Notes under the pieces: model-generated
Told to the model about the DNA's origin: nothing
Database searches by the model: none
Seen by the model: the letters and a program-made list of their open reading frames with translations, nothing else
Position numbers and translations under genes: made by a program
Part shown: positions 29,402-37,541 of the stretch, piece after piece
How the letters are laid out: each line of letters begins with the position of its first letter
Numbering within the stretch: the stretch's first letter is position 1
Virus record (IMG/VR): IMGVR_UViG_3300027816_000069
Coordinates: 1 to 64,000 of that record
DNA from: a virus
Strand: one strand, 5' to 3'
DNA: 64,000 nucleotides

Positions 29402-30383
29402 TTGCACACTTAATATCATGATGTACCATTTCTTCTACTAAATCATCAAATGAATATTCTGGTTTCCAACCCAGTAGATTTCGAATCTTAGAACTATCGC
29501 CATTCAAATATTCTACTTCTGCTGGTCTATATAAAGTAGGATCTATAGACACATAATCTTCCCAATTTAAATTAACAATTTTAAATGCTTTAACTAAAAA
29601 TTCTTGGACCGAATGCGTAGATCCTGTGGAGACAACATAATCGTCGCCCTGATCTGTTTGTAACATCATATGCATAGCCCTAACATAATCCTTCGCGTGT
29701 CCCCAATCTCTTTTAGCCATTAAATTACCAAGATTTAATCTAGTATGTATTTTATGATTTACTAATTGTCCAATATATTTTGTAATTTTGCGTGTAACAA
29801 AATTCTCACCTCTTCTTGGACTTTCATGATTAAATAATATGCCAGATGATGCATGGATGTTGTATGAGGATCGGTAAATGCGTAGAAGGTTATGGGAAGC
29901 TAACTTAGCAACTCCATAGGGGCTTTGTGGTATCATGGGCGTTTGTTCGTTTTGAAATTTGATATCATCCTGAGCACTAAAACTACAACCAAACATTTCG
30001 CTAGTACTAGCTTGATAAAGACGTGTTGCAGGTGATGAAACTCTAATACTTTCTAGTATATTAATTACTCCTAAAGTATTTATGCTTAGCGTTGTAGTAG
30101 GCTGACTAAAAGATGTTCCAACATGACTCTGAGCAGCTAAATTATAGAACTCATCAGGCTGATATTTTTGTAGTATACCTGAACAAGAAGCACTATCAGT
30201 TAAGTCAAATTCTTCTAATTTGAGCTGTGGCCTATTTAAAATATGTTCAATTCTAGATAAGTTTGGATTACTACATCTTCTCACCAACCCGATCACCCTA
30301 TAATCTAAATTTAATAAAAACTCTGCTAAGTAGGAACCATCTTGTCCTGATATTCCTGATACTATTGCTACTTTATTGCTCAT
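29394..30383 (-). CDS. gmd: GDP-mannose 4,6-dehydratase
   Basis: 329 aa from ATG 30383; the in-frame codon 12 nt upstream is GTG. The Rossmann motif GISGQDGSYL is at about residues 9-18. The catalytic TSE is at about residue 127 (STSEMFG) and Tyr/Lys at about 156 (YGVAK), all as in Gmd. It converts GDP-mannose to GDP-4-keto-6-deoxymannose, the precursor of fucose, rhamnose and perosamine-type sugars. It sits among packaging genes, overlapping its neighbours, so it is expressed with them. It is an auxiliary metabolic gene. Confidence 0.95.
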   Translation of the reverse strand: MSNKVAIVSGISGQDGSYLAEFLLNLDYRVIGLVRRCSNPNLSRIEHILNRPQLKLEEFDLTDSASCSGILQKYQPDEFYNLAAQSHVGTSFSQPTTTLSINTLGVINILESIRVSSPATRLYQASTSEMFGCSFSAQDDIKFQNEQTPMIPQSPYGVAKLASHNLLRIYRSSYNIHASSGILFNHESPRRGENFVTRKITKYIGQLVNHKIHTRLNLGNLMAKRDWGHAKDYVRAMHMMLQTDQGDDYVVSTGSTHSVQEFLVKAFKIVNLNWEDYVSIDPTLYRPAEVEYLNGDSSKIRNLLGWKPEYSFDDLVEEMVHHDIKCANV

Positions 30384-31188
30384 TAGTAATGACACTTTCT
30401 GGCGTTAGGAATGGTCGATCCACAGTTTGGTCTGCAAACTCGTGATACGAATGTAAATCTGATACTGCCTTTTCTGTGGCTAAACGAATAATTTCCATCT
30501 CGCGTCCTTCTTTTTCACGAATTTCTTCGTCCTCCAACATGCGTATTAAACCAACCCAGCTACTTTTACCGTCTTCTATTCTTTTGATTCTTTGTTCACG
30601 TGTGGCCTTGAGATCTTTGCTAATTTTTTGCTGTTCGTTTAATAGCTTGGTATATTCATTAGTATAGTTAGCAATGCTATTACGAGCAAATCCTAATTGA
30701 GTTTCAAGATTAGTTAGTCTGGGAATATCTCTTTGAGTTTCTGGTAAAGCATAAATTTTATCTACTTCAACTTGTAGTTTTTCTGTTTCGGCAATATGTC
30801 GTTTGCGCTCTTTCATGCTTCGATTAATCAAAATATCTATTGTGATAAATTGCTTAATTTGTAGTTCTTCTGCTGGTAAAACGTCTTCTCTGAATTGTCT
30901 AATAAGATTAATCCATACGCTTTCAAAATATTCTAATTCGCCGCTCTCATTATCAAATTGCTTTTTAATTTCATTCCAAAAAGTTTTACTGTGTAATTTG
31001 TGCTTTAAATATTCCTCATCATTCAAAATATCATTATCTTCTAATAGCCTATTTTCCACAATGTATCTTTTAACAGGAGCAGCATTACGATTAAGTTGGG
31101 ATGCTATATCATCTATGGATAATTTTTTCACATTATCTCGTATAAACTTTTCTTCATCTAAGCTTAATTGGCCACGTTTTTTAGTCAT
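30373..31188 (-). CDS. Putative small terminase subunit
   Basis: 271 aa. An N-terminal HTH-like segment (LSIDDIASQLNRNAAPVKRY, about residues 23-42) is followed by a long helical, charged region with heptads, as in small terminases that bind DNA and oligomerise. It lies upstream of terL in the same cluster and overlaps the sigma-like gene by ATGA. No other small-terminase candidate is seen, which supports the call. Confidence 0.62.
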   Translation of the reverse strand: MTKKRGQLSLDEEKFIRDNVKKLSIDDIASQLNRNAAPVKRYIVENRLLEDNDILNDEEYLKHKLHSKTFWNEIKKQFDNESGELEYFESVWINLIRQFREDVLPAEELQIKQFITIDILINRSMKERKRHIAETEKLQVEVDKIYALPETQRDIPRLTNLETQLGFARNSIANYTNEYTKLLNEQQKISKDLKATREQRIKRIEDGKSSWVGLIRMLEDEEIREKEGREMEIIRLATEKAVSDLHSYHEFADQTVDRPFLTPESVITNEQ

Positions 31189-31826
31189 AGAGTATCCGTG
31201 TTAATATTATTATTTTGCAAGATGTGAGAAATATGGTCCTGTAATTTGAGTAAATCTGATTTGCTCACTTTTCCACCCCCCTTGAGCCTCAAATATGTTT
31301 CACGATACTTAAGCTCTAGGTTGTTTTCTATGAATGATAGTAGTTCATTATTGGATATGTGGTAAAGAATATCTTGTGGGTCGGCCGATTTATTTTGATC
31401 GTTTTCTATAGTGGTGGTTTTCATTAGGTTTTTTTTAGTATTGTTACGATTTTCCCACTGAGAATATATTGAACAATCATTTTTATTTTTGTATTTGGAA
31501 CACTGATTAGTCGATTTTAAATTTTTAGGATCATGAAATGGACATCCCACACAAACATTATCTGGGCGAAAATAATTATCTCTTTTAAAGTTAAAGAGCC
31601 GATTTCGCACATGGGTCCACAGAAAGTTTTCTAGTGGGCGCTTATTATCGTAATTTTCTAATCCTTCAAGAGCAAATATTGCTGCTTGTTGCTTCATATC
31701 CTCAATTTCATGATAACCAAATTTAAATTTATAGATTAATTTTTTACTAATAACGTCTAAAGCTTGTAGAAAATCACTTTCTGAAATATGTTTGCGCTTA
31801 AAAATATCATTCTTTTTGTTTGTCAT
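31185..31826 (-). CDS. Putative phage late sigma factor (sigma70 region 2-like)
   Basis: 213 aa. Residues 40-85 (HEIEDMKQQAAIFALEGLEN, then PLENFLWTHVRNRLFNFKRD) resemble sigma70 region 2: the helix that binds the RNA polymerase clamp and the -10-contacting part. A Cys cluster follows (CVGCPFHDP and two more Cys, about 92-118), and a short helical C-terminus could be a minimal region 4. It lies near the head of the left-going operon. A role like T4 gp55 in late transcription is inferred, with GGTGTATA as candidate target. Confidence 0.68.
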   Translation of the reverse strand: MTNKKNDIFKRKHISESDFLQALDVISKKLIYKFKFGYHEIEDMKQQAAIFALEGLENYDNKRPLENFLWTHVRNRLFNFKRDNYFRPDNVCVGCPFHDPKNLKSTNQCSKYKNKNDCSIYSQWENRNNTKKNLMKTTTIENDQNKSADPQDILYHISNNELLSFIENNLELKYRETYLRLKGGGKVSKSDLLKLQDHISHILQNNNINTDTL

Positions 31827-31962
31827 CTTGTTTTTGTAATAAATCCTCTATAGAAATAGAACTATCAGCAGCATTAGCTTCTTCTAGAACGTCGTTATCT
31901 AATTTGGCTATTACTTTCAAAGTAGAGTCTACAAAAACTGGCTGATTTTCTGAAGTATTCAT
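31807..31962 (-). CDS. Small acidic protein at the head of the left-going operon
   Basis: 51 aa, MNTSENQPVFVDSTLKV onward, overlapping the sigma-like gene by 20 nt. The ribosome site is weak (TGGGTTAAAAT). The overlap suggests coupled translation with the sigma-like gene, so it could be a regulator or partner of it. No family recognised. Confidence 0.6.
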   Translation of the reverse strand: MNTSENQPVFVDSTLKVIAKLDNDVLEEANAADSSISIEDLLQKQDDKQKE

Positions 31963-32061
31963 ATTTTAACCCATATATTTAATATTGTGGCCTACCTATA
32001 CTCTATAGTAGTTAATAATTACACTATACAAACATATAAAATGATATTATTTTTTCTGTCC

Positions 32062-32089
32062 TTGCCTTGATCGAATTGTGGTCTATAAT
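32062..32089 (+). promoter_or_regulatory. Sigma70-like promoter
   Basis: TTGCCT, 16-bp spacer, TATAAT. The -10 box ends 40 nt before the ATG of the small HTH gene. Confidence 0.7.
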
Positions 32090-32128
32090 ATAAATGTGTT
32101 GATTTTGAACTTTAACAAGGAATTACTT

Positions 32129-32338
32129 ATGAGCAGAACATATAAAAAGTGGAATCAGAGCGATCTTCAATTTATTATGGACAATCAAAATATGCTAGAT
32201 AAAGATGTGGCCTCTAAGCTGAGCGAACTGAGCGGATCGCTAGTTACTCCCAGCATGGTTAGGCGTCAACGACGCAAGAGTGGAATCTCTAAGAAAAGAG
32301 GTCGCCCAAGCAAACAGGTATTATCTGTGCAACCATAA
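32129..32338 (+). CDS. Small HTH protein with AT-hook-like tail
   Basis: 69 aa from ATG 32129, chosen for AAGGA seven bases upstream and for position behind the promoter. Residues 8-40 resemble the N-terminal HTH of the putative small terminase (FI-x-DN then D-V/I-AS-x-L). The basic end contains KKRGRPSK, an AT-hook-like motif. A strong terminator follows. A DNA-binding regulator is likely; its target is unknown. Confidence 0.78.
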   Translation: MSRTYKKWNQSDLQFIMDNQNMLDKDVASKLSELSGSLVTPSMVRRQRRKSGISKKRGRPSKQVLSVQP

Positions 32339-32365
32339 TTTAAAACCAAAGGAACAGCTAATGAT

Positions 32366-32400
32366 AAGCTACTATAAGAAATTGTAGTAGCTTATTTTTT
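32366..32400 (+). terminator. Rho-independent terminator
   Basis: Perfect 9-bp stem AAGCTACTA/TAGTAGCTT with a 10-nt loop, then ATTTTTTT. It ends the HTH gene transcript, and its U-tract runs into the start codon of the next gene. Confidence 0.9.
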
Positions 32401-32401
32401 T

Positions 32402-33664
32402 ATGAATAGTATATTTGTACAAATAGCCAGTTATCGAGATAAAGAATTATTGCCTACCTTAAGGGACTTGTTCTCTAAAAGCAGTGGAGAAAATCATATC
32501 ACTGTGGGGCTGGTGTGGCAAAAAGATGATACTGAAACCATAGAAGAATTCAGTAATGATAGTCGTGTAAGAATCATTAGTTGTGATTGGGCAGAAAGTA
32601 AAGGATTAGGGTGGGCTCGTAGTTTAACTCAAAGTTTATATCAAGATGAAGACTTTACACTACAGCTAGATAGTCACCATAGATTCATACCCAATTGGGA
32701 TAAACTGTTAATAGAATGCTATAATTCTTTATTAGGCCAATCGTCCAAACCGTTTTTGACCTCGTATGCTGCTGGTTATGATCCAAATAATGACCAACAC
32801 TTATTACAATATGCTTGTAAGGTTTTGCCCATAGACTTTAAAAGTAGTGGCACCATTTGGTTTAATCCTGTAAGATTAGATGCTTCTGAAACTAACAGAC
32901 CCATCAGAGCACGATTAGTTAGTGGCCATTACTTTTTTACTGGTGGATCTCATTGTAAGGAGTATCTTTATGATCCTGATCTATATTTTGCAGGAGATGA
33001 GATATGTTTGAGTGCTAGAAGTTACACACTGGGCTATGATTTGTATCATCCTAATGTGAATTTTGTGTGGCATCATTATGGGAGATATGATAGAAATAAA
33101 CATTGGGGCGATCATACTGATAGTGTTAAAAATAAAGGAGTGGTGGAAAAAACGTGGAATGAGCGTGATGATTATAGCAAGCGTAGAATTAGACAGCTGC
33201 TGGGGGAGGAAGACTATGGTATAGATTTGGGAAAATATGGGTTAGGTAATGTGAGAACATTAAAAGATTATGAAACTTATTGTGGCTTTGATTTTAAGAA
33301 CAGAAGAATACACAAATGTGCTATTAGGGGGCTTGAGCCACCAATAACTTTTAGTGATCCTGTAACATACTCTAATGAATTTAAAAAATATATTAATGTC
33401 AATATTACTAGTTTAAATAAAGAAAAGTTTCTAGAATATTCATCTCGTATTTCTTCTATGAGCATAGAATTTTTTAATTTGCAAAGAAATATGATTCATA
33501 CTCAGCATATTAATCCTGTGAATTTTTTACAACAAAATACTTTTAGTACCATAGTGGTTAGCGATAACGAACCTATGAGATATCGCATTACCGCTATGGA
33601 CAAAATGCTAAATACTATTTATAGTTATGAAAATGATATGAGACCTAATATACACTGGAATTAG
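32402..33664 (+). CDS. GlcNAc-type glycosyltransferase (PF11397-like)
   Basis: 420 aa. The opening IFVQIASYRDKELLPTL and the nucleotide-sugar motif LDSHHRF (about residues 88-94, in place of DxD) match the Skp1 GlcNAc-transferase family. A WHHYGRYDRN segment near residue 222 is also typical. It probably adds a sugar to a virion, DNA-linked or host-surface target. The ATG touches the U-tract of the preceding terminator and no ribosome site is visible, so expression needs read-through or another start signal. It converges on the next gene with a 4-nt overlap. Confidence 0.88.
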   Translation: MNSIFVQIASYRDKELLPTLRDLFSKSSGENHITVGLVWQKDDTETIEEFSNDSRVRIISCDWAESKGLGWARSLTQSLYQDEDFTLQLDSHHRFIPNWDKLLIECYNSLLGQSSKPFLTSYAAGYDPNNDQHLLQYACKVLPIDFKSSGTIWFNPVRLDASETNRPIRARLVSGHYFFTGGSHCKEYLYDPDLYFAGDEICLSARSYTLGYDLYHPNVNFVWHHYGRYDRNKHWGDHTDSVKNKGVVEKTWNERDDYSKRRIRQLLGEEDYGIDLGKYGLGNVRTLKDYETYCGFDFKNRRIHKCAIRGLEPPITFSDPVTYSNEFKKYINVNITSLNKEKFLEYSSRISSMSIEFFNLQRNMIHTQHINPVNFLQQNTFSTIVVSDNEPMRYRITAMDKMLNTIYSYENDMRPNIHWN

Positions 33665-34407
33665 GTTGCTTCTGAAAAACATATTGCTAAAAATCCATGA
33701 CAACATGCTCCAAAACTATCCACAGCACCCAACATGAATCCTGATTGAGAGGCGTTCAATATCGTAGAAGTATTAATGTATCCAGGCTGTTTGCAAGATC
33801 CAAATACAACACCATCGATTGATATACTATCATCAAACTGGCCTATAATATTTACGTTTGTAGATGATGTTAATAATGATGATGGTTTTGGTATAAAAAT
33901 TTCTGTTGCAATAGTATTGCATCCATACCAGCCAATGAAACTATTCCAACAATTACTACTTATATATGGAACATTACCTGTTGTCCATACTGGATGTTCA
34001 TATTTTGCATATATACAATTTTCACAATTTTCTATCCAAACAGACTCCCCACTAAGACTAGTACAAGTTCCAAAATATGGATCACATTCACTACAATCGT
34101 CTACTATTCTAATAGATTGACATTCTGGAGGATAACCAGGATAGGTTTGATATGTATATCCTGATGGACAGGTGATAGTTCCAGGACCAAAGAAATCAAT
34201 TGGAATCAGTTCTTCACAGAGCAGATAATTTAGACCACTGTTGCATGCTGCTTCAGAAGTTATATTAGGATTTAATACTCCTCCTATAAAACAACATCCA
34301 GAAGAACCAATATCTGGACAAGGTTCTAATGAACAAGTTTGTTGAGATAATAGATTATTATAATTTAATCTTTTAGTGTTTAAAATATTTGGTATATATA
34401 TTGCCAT
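33661..34407 (-). CDS. Cys-rich putative virion protein
   Basis: 248 aa with more than 20 Cys, many in pairs (CCFIGG, CSECD, CENC, ACCHG), plus Gly, Ser and aromatic residues. Disulfide-bonded surface or fibre proteins have this look. It follows two other left-going genes behind a candidate late promoter, so a late virion role is likely. The family is not recognised. Confidence 0.7.
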   Translation of the reverse strand: MAIYIPNILNTKRLNYNNLLSQQTCSLEPCPDIGSSGCCFIGGVLNPNITSEAACNSGLNYLLCEELIPIDFFGPGTITCPSGYTYQTYPGYPPECQSIRIVDDCSECDPYFGTCTSLSGESVWIENCENCIYAKYEHPVWTTGNVPYISSNCWNSFIGWYGCNTIATEIFIPKPSSLLTSSTNVNIIGQFDDSISIDGVVFGSCKQPGYINTSTILNASQSGFMLGAVDSFGACCHGFLAICFSEAT

Positions 34408-34421
34408 AATTATTTTGAATG

Positions 34422-36101
34422 CTATTTGGGGAAACTGTTACTATAAATTGATTGTTGAAATTGTGCATCTGTATTCTCAATAATATTAACTATAAAAATT
34501 TGTTTACTTTTGTTGATTTCTGGTTTAGGATAGCCATTGTTCTGTAAAACTATCGAATTGTCATTATTTTTTTCCACATTAATTTTATACTTAAATTGCA
34601 AAATAATATTATTGGTATCACCCAAAAATATAGATTTTGGAAAATCATTACTATATTCATACTGAGATAATGTAAATGCTCTATTATCATTATCTGTTTC
34701 AGTAGTTTCATTAGTCTCAGGATTAACCGTAAATGTTGTAAATGCTCTTTTGATACCTGTAACTTTTATGCTTGTTTTACAATTACCACCATCTAAAATA
34801 TCCGATGCTTTTTTTAAGGCTTTACCCTCGTTAGAATTTACGCCATAGAGCGACAGCATAAGCTCAATTTCTTTTTTTAAGTTATTTCCTCTGTTTAAAT
34901 AATGTATTCTGTCCTTAATGCATTTGTTAAAAGCTGCATTTAATGGTTTTTCATATAGGTTAACATTATCTAAATTTGGTATTGTGGTTGAGTCATAAGT
35001 GTATCTTTTTATGAGACCGTTGTTTAAGCCTGGAGATCCATCGTATGGTCCTAATATAACGGTTGTTGTATCAACTTGATTATTGTCTTCTCGATGATCA
35101 ATACTCCACACCGCATTAGCTGCTGATACAGAATGGCCCTCTATTCTTATTCTTTCCCACGCATTTGGAATATCTGATTGGGCAGTAACGTGCAAATATT
35201 GTTTATTATTAGGTCCCCACGGTCTTTTTTCACTACTAGCTATTCTTATTGGATCATCAGCATCTTCCATAAAATCAAATATATCTGAATATATAAAATC
35301 CCACTTAGTATAATAATTAGCGTCTCTATCATTTACTCTGACTCTATTATCTTCTAGTTTAGCAGTATTATTAGCATCAATACCATAGAGTCTATATTCT
35401 CGTGTGTTGGGTATGGGTTTGCTTTGTGCTTCTGGTAATTTGTTATTTAATTTTTGATCTTTTAATACTGATTTTGCTTTTATGGTAACAATATCATTAG
35501 ATGTTAATTTTTTAGGTTTTTTAACAAATAATATTTGACTAAATGGGGAGCCATCTGGTCTAATAAATGCTGGTACTTCAATAATAGCATTCTGACCACC
35601 ACAACTAATTGTTAATTCAATATTAGCAGTTACTGGATAGTATATTAAAAAGTCTTGTTGTAGATTGTTACTAAAATTGATATATACGTGTGGTTTCTTT
35701 GCGGGATTTACTTGATTGAAAAAATCTCTCTGAGGAACTGTTCCATTCGATTGTAAAGACCATCTTATATTATAATAAAATAAACTATTAGAATTATAGT
35801 ATGTATGCAGACCATTAATAGTATTTAGTCCTTTTAGACCTAAAGAATCTAAAGAATCGCCAGGAACTGCACCAGGCACATCCTTTAGAATAATATCAAA
35901 AAATTTGAAATTATCTTTATCGTTTTTATACAGATCAGACGTAAATTTATATTCTGATGTTGGTCCCAAATCATTTATGGAAAATCCTTTAAATCCTAAT
36001 CCATTTGATTCATATAGTGACGTGATATATGGTGAAAGATTAGCATATGGGGCTGATAAACTTAAGCCCGGAGTATTATTTAGTAGAATAATATCTGGCA
36101 T
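34422..36101 (-). CDS. Hypothetical virion protein
   Basis: 559 aa, rich in Asn, Asp and aromatic residues, with alternating beta-type segments. It is the middle gene of the left-going group and probably a fibre or appendage component. No motif recognised. Confidence 0.7.
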   Translation of the reverse strand: MPDIILLNNTPGLSLSAPYANLSPYITSLYESNGLGFKGFSINDLGPTSEYKFTSDLYKNDKDNFKFFDIILKDVPGAVPGDSLDSLGLKGLNTINGLHTYYNSNSLFYYNIRWSLQSNGTVPQRDFFNQVNPAKKPHVYINFSNNLQQDFLIYYPVTANIELTISCGGQNAIIEVPAFIRPDGSPFSQILFVKKPKKLTSNDIVTIKAKSVLKDQKLNNKLPEAQSKPIPNTREYRLYGIDANNTAKLEDNRVRVNDRDANYYTKWDFIYSDIFDFMEDADDPIRIASSEKRPWGPNNKQYLHVTAQSDIPNAWERIRIEGHSVSAANAVWSIDHREDNNQVDTTTVILGPYDGSPGLNNGLIKRYTYDSTTIPNLDNVNLYEKPLNAAFNKCIKDRIHYLNRGNNLKKEIELMLSLYGVNSNEGKALKKASDILDGGNCKTSIKVTGIKRAFTTFTVNPETNETTETDNDNRAFTLSQYEYSNDFPKSIFLGDTNNIILQFKYKINVEKNNDNSIVLQNNGYPKPEINKSKQIFIVNIIENTDAQFQQSIYSNSFPK

Positions 36102-36103
36102 AA

Positions 36104-36241
36104 TTATCTACCATATATGATATAAGATGGAGCGATAACTAGCTGTGGTTTATTGGGAACCAAAACTTTGGTAGTGGTGGCATTATTAATCTTAGTATTA
36201 TTTGATGTTTTAATTAGTTTGCTATTAAACATTATGATCAT
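36104..36241 (-). CDS. Small protein opening the second left-going group
   Basis: 45 aa from ATG 36241, picked because GAAAGG stands five bases upstream; a second ATG three codons on lacks this. Basic and Asn/Thr-rich with a hydrophobic end. It stops two bases before the 559-aa gene. A candidate late promoter lies 32 nt upstream. Confidence 0.62.
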   Translation of the reverse strand: MIIMFNSKLIKTSNNTKINNATTTKVLVPNKPQLVIAPSYIIYGR

Positions 36242-36270
36242 AAGAGCCTTTCAATAAAAGAATGTATCTG

Positions 36271-36280
36271 ATTATACACC
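36271..36280 (-). promoter_or_regulatory. Candidate phage late promoter (GGTGTATAAT)
   Basis: The left-going strand reads TTGTGGTGTATAATC; the motif is 32 nt before ATG 36241, the first gene of this group. It is the best-formed of the five copies. Confidence 0.6.
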
Positions 36281-36425
36281 ACAACTGGACGCTATGAAAC
36301 TCTGATTCTGTATAAAAATTATTTTGATAAAAAAAGAAAAGGATGGTGGATTGTGGCTGATAAACTGGCCAATTATTTGGTGAGGGTGCTTATTTTTTTT
36401 AGACCACCGCCACCTTTTTGGATAT

Positions 36426-36443
36426 CCCCCTTCATTGTGGGGG
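36426..36443. other. C5/G5 hairpin
   Basis: CCCCC, 8-nt loop, GGGGG. It is the first of several such hairpins confined to about 36420-37945. Confidence 0.5.
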
Positions 36444-36540
36444 AAATGAAAAAACCCCCCGTTGGTAGGGAAAGCATCTATGCAAAATCTGTGCCAAATG
36501 CTCGAGAAAAATTCCAGAAAGATTCTCTGATTTTTTTTTC

Positions 36541-36568
36541 TTGCAATTGCCGATAACTAAGGTAGAAT
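36541..36568 (+). promoter_or_regulatory. Early promoter with CGATA box
   Basis: TTGCAA, 16-bp spacer containing CCGATAA, TAGAAT. It is followed by an AGGGAAA site and the 84-aa gene. Its first 60 bases are almost identical to the promoter at 36922. Confidence 0.75.
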
Positions 36569-36591
36569 CAGGGAAACGAAAGGGAAAGAAA

Positions 36592-36846
36592 ATGCAAAAC
36601 TGGACTCCTATCAACAAACAACTTCCCCCCGTGGCAGAATGTCGCAAAGAATACTATGTTACTATTCTTAGCCATGAAGGGCGTCGATGCGTAAAGGAAG
36701 GTACATATTGTTATAAAAACTACAATCATCCTTCCGATAACTGGCAGTTTCATTCTTATGATGGAGAAGAATGCGATATAGAAGATTATGGTACAATCAT
36801 AGCATGGATGCCAGTACCAGAAACACCCGCACCATTTCAAGGCTAA
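36592..36846 (+). CDS. DUF551-like small protein
   Basis: 84 aa from ATG 36592 (AGGGAAAGAAA upstream). The N-terminal NWTPINKQLPP and C-terminal IIAWMPVPETP match the start and end of DUF551 proteins, which begin WISVKDRLP and end in a Trp-Met-Pro-x-Pro element. Function of DUF551 is unknown. Confidence 0.75.
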   Translation: MQNWTPINKQLPPVAECRKEYYVTILSHEGRRCVKEGTYCYKNYNHPSDNWQFHSYDGEECDIEDYGTIIAWMPVPETPAPFQG

Positions 36847-36921
36847 GTATTTGTTTGGCACAGTTTTTGCATATGCAACTATCATGCCAAACCAAAATAT
36901 TTTTCCTCTAATTTTTTCCGT

Positions 36922-36949
36922 TTGCAATTGTCGATAACTAAGGTAGAAT
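36922..36949 (+). promoter_or_regulatory. Early promoter with CGATA box (duplicate)
   Basis: TTGCAA, 16-bp spacer with TCGATAA, TAGAAT. From the -35 to past the start codon it differs from the 36541 copy at about two of 60 positions, so the leader was duplicated recently. Confidence 0.75.
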
Positions 36950-36972
36950 CAGGGAAACGAAAGGGAAATAAA

Positions 36973-37203
36973 ATGCAAATGACAATCAAGCCGGTTAAGG
37001 GTATGTATTTCTCTGCTATTCGCAATCGTGACGATAAGGTTTTCGTCGGGACTATTGTCAACGTCAAGTCTATGGGCATGAAGGGTAAGATGATTACCGT
37101 TCTTACCGGCCATGCAAAGTATGCAAACGTCTATCTAGACGAGTGCTACGATTACGCTTGGAGCGACTTTCCCCTTCCTCCCCTCCCCGGCCGGGGGGAG
37201 TGA
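36973..37203 (+). CDS. Small protein with beta-rich domain
   Basis: 76 aa from ATG 36973, starting MQMTIKPVKGMYFSAIRN. The first 60 residues look like a small beta domain; the end is Pro/Gly-rich (PLPPLPGRGE) because a GC-rich hairpin forms the 3' end of the frame. No family recognised. Confidence 0.68.
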   Translation: MQMTIKPVKGMYFSAIRNRDDKVFVGTIVNVKSMGMKGKMITVLTGHAKYANVYLDECYDYAWSDFPLPPLPGRGE

Positions 37204-37243
37204 ACGGGTATAGACGGGCCGTTATCGGGGTACTTTGAATCCT

Positions 37244-37258
37244 CCCCCATAGTGGGGG
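37244..37258. other. C5/G5 hairpin
   Basis: CCCCCA, TAG, TGGGGG, between two genes. No U-tract, so a classical terminator is unlikely. Confidence 0.5.
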
Positions 37259-37275
37259 CTAACCTAGGAAAAATC

Positions 37276-37476
37276 ATGAGCGTATCAGAAATGATCGTGC
37301 GACTGCAATCGGAAGGTATGATCGTGTCGCGTATTCCGAATGATAGTCGGACATTACACGTTGACGGCTATCATCCCCCCCATGCGAAGGGGTTGCCCGA
37401 TTGGATTTATGGATGCCCCGGATGGGGGGTATCGTCCTGCGGATTCGCTCGCGTGTTTATATTCAAGGTGGGTTGA
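37276..37476 (+). CDS. Hypothetical small protein
   Basis: 66 aa, MSVSEMIVRLQSEGMIVSRI onward, with AGGA before the ATG. The stop codon touches a C5/G5 hairpin. Unknown family. Confidence 0.62.
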   Translation: MSVSEMIVRLQSEGMIVSRIPNDSRTLHVDGYHPPHAKGLPDWIYGCPGWGVSSCGFARVFIFKVG

Positions 37477-37491
37477 CCCCCTACTAGGGGG
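37477..37491. other. C5/G5 hairpin
   Basis: CCCCC, TACTA, GGGGG, directly after a stop codon and before a promoter. Confidence 0.5.
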
Positions 37492-37492
37492 G

Positions 37493-37520
37493 TTGATTGT
37501 AGTCGGAACTTTGCTAGAAT
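37493..37520 (+). promoter_or_regulatory. Early promoter
   Basis: TTGATT, 16-bp spacer starting GTAGTCGG, TAGAAT. It drives the 123-aa gene. It lacks the CGATA box. Confidence 0.65.
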
Positions 37521-37541
37521 CTTTTGAACAGGAGAAACAAC

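Larger units (their letters stand above)
36242..36540 (+). other. Intergenic region at the late/early divergence
   Basis: About 300 nt between left- and right-going blocks. It holds the late motif at 36271-36280, an A/T-rich middle with TTATTTTTTTT, and a C5/G5 hairpin at 36426-36443. An open frame from GTG 36353 has no ribosome site and is not called. Confidence 0.5.

Noticed and set aside
36353-36556. 67-aa frame with a GTG start in the divergence gap
   Set aside because: No ribosome site or promoter, low-complexity Pro run, and it runs into the next promoter.
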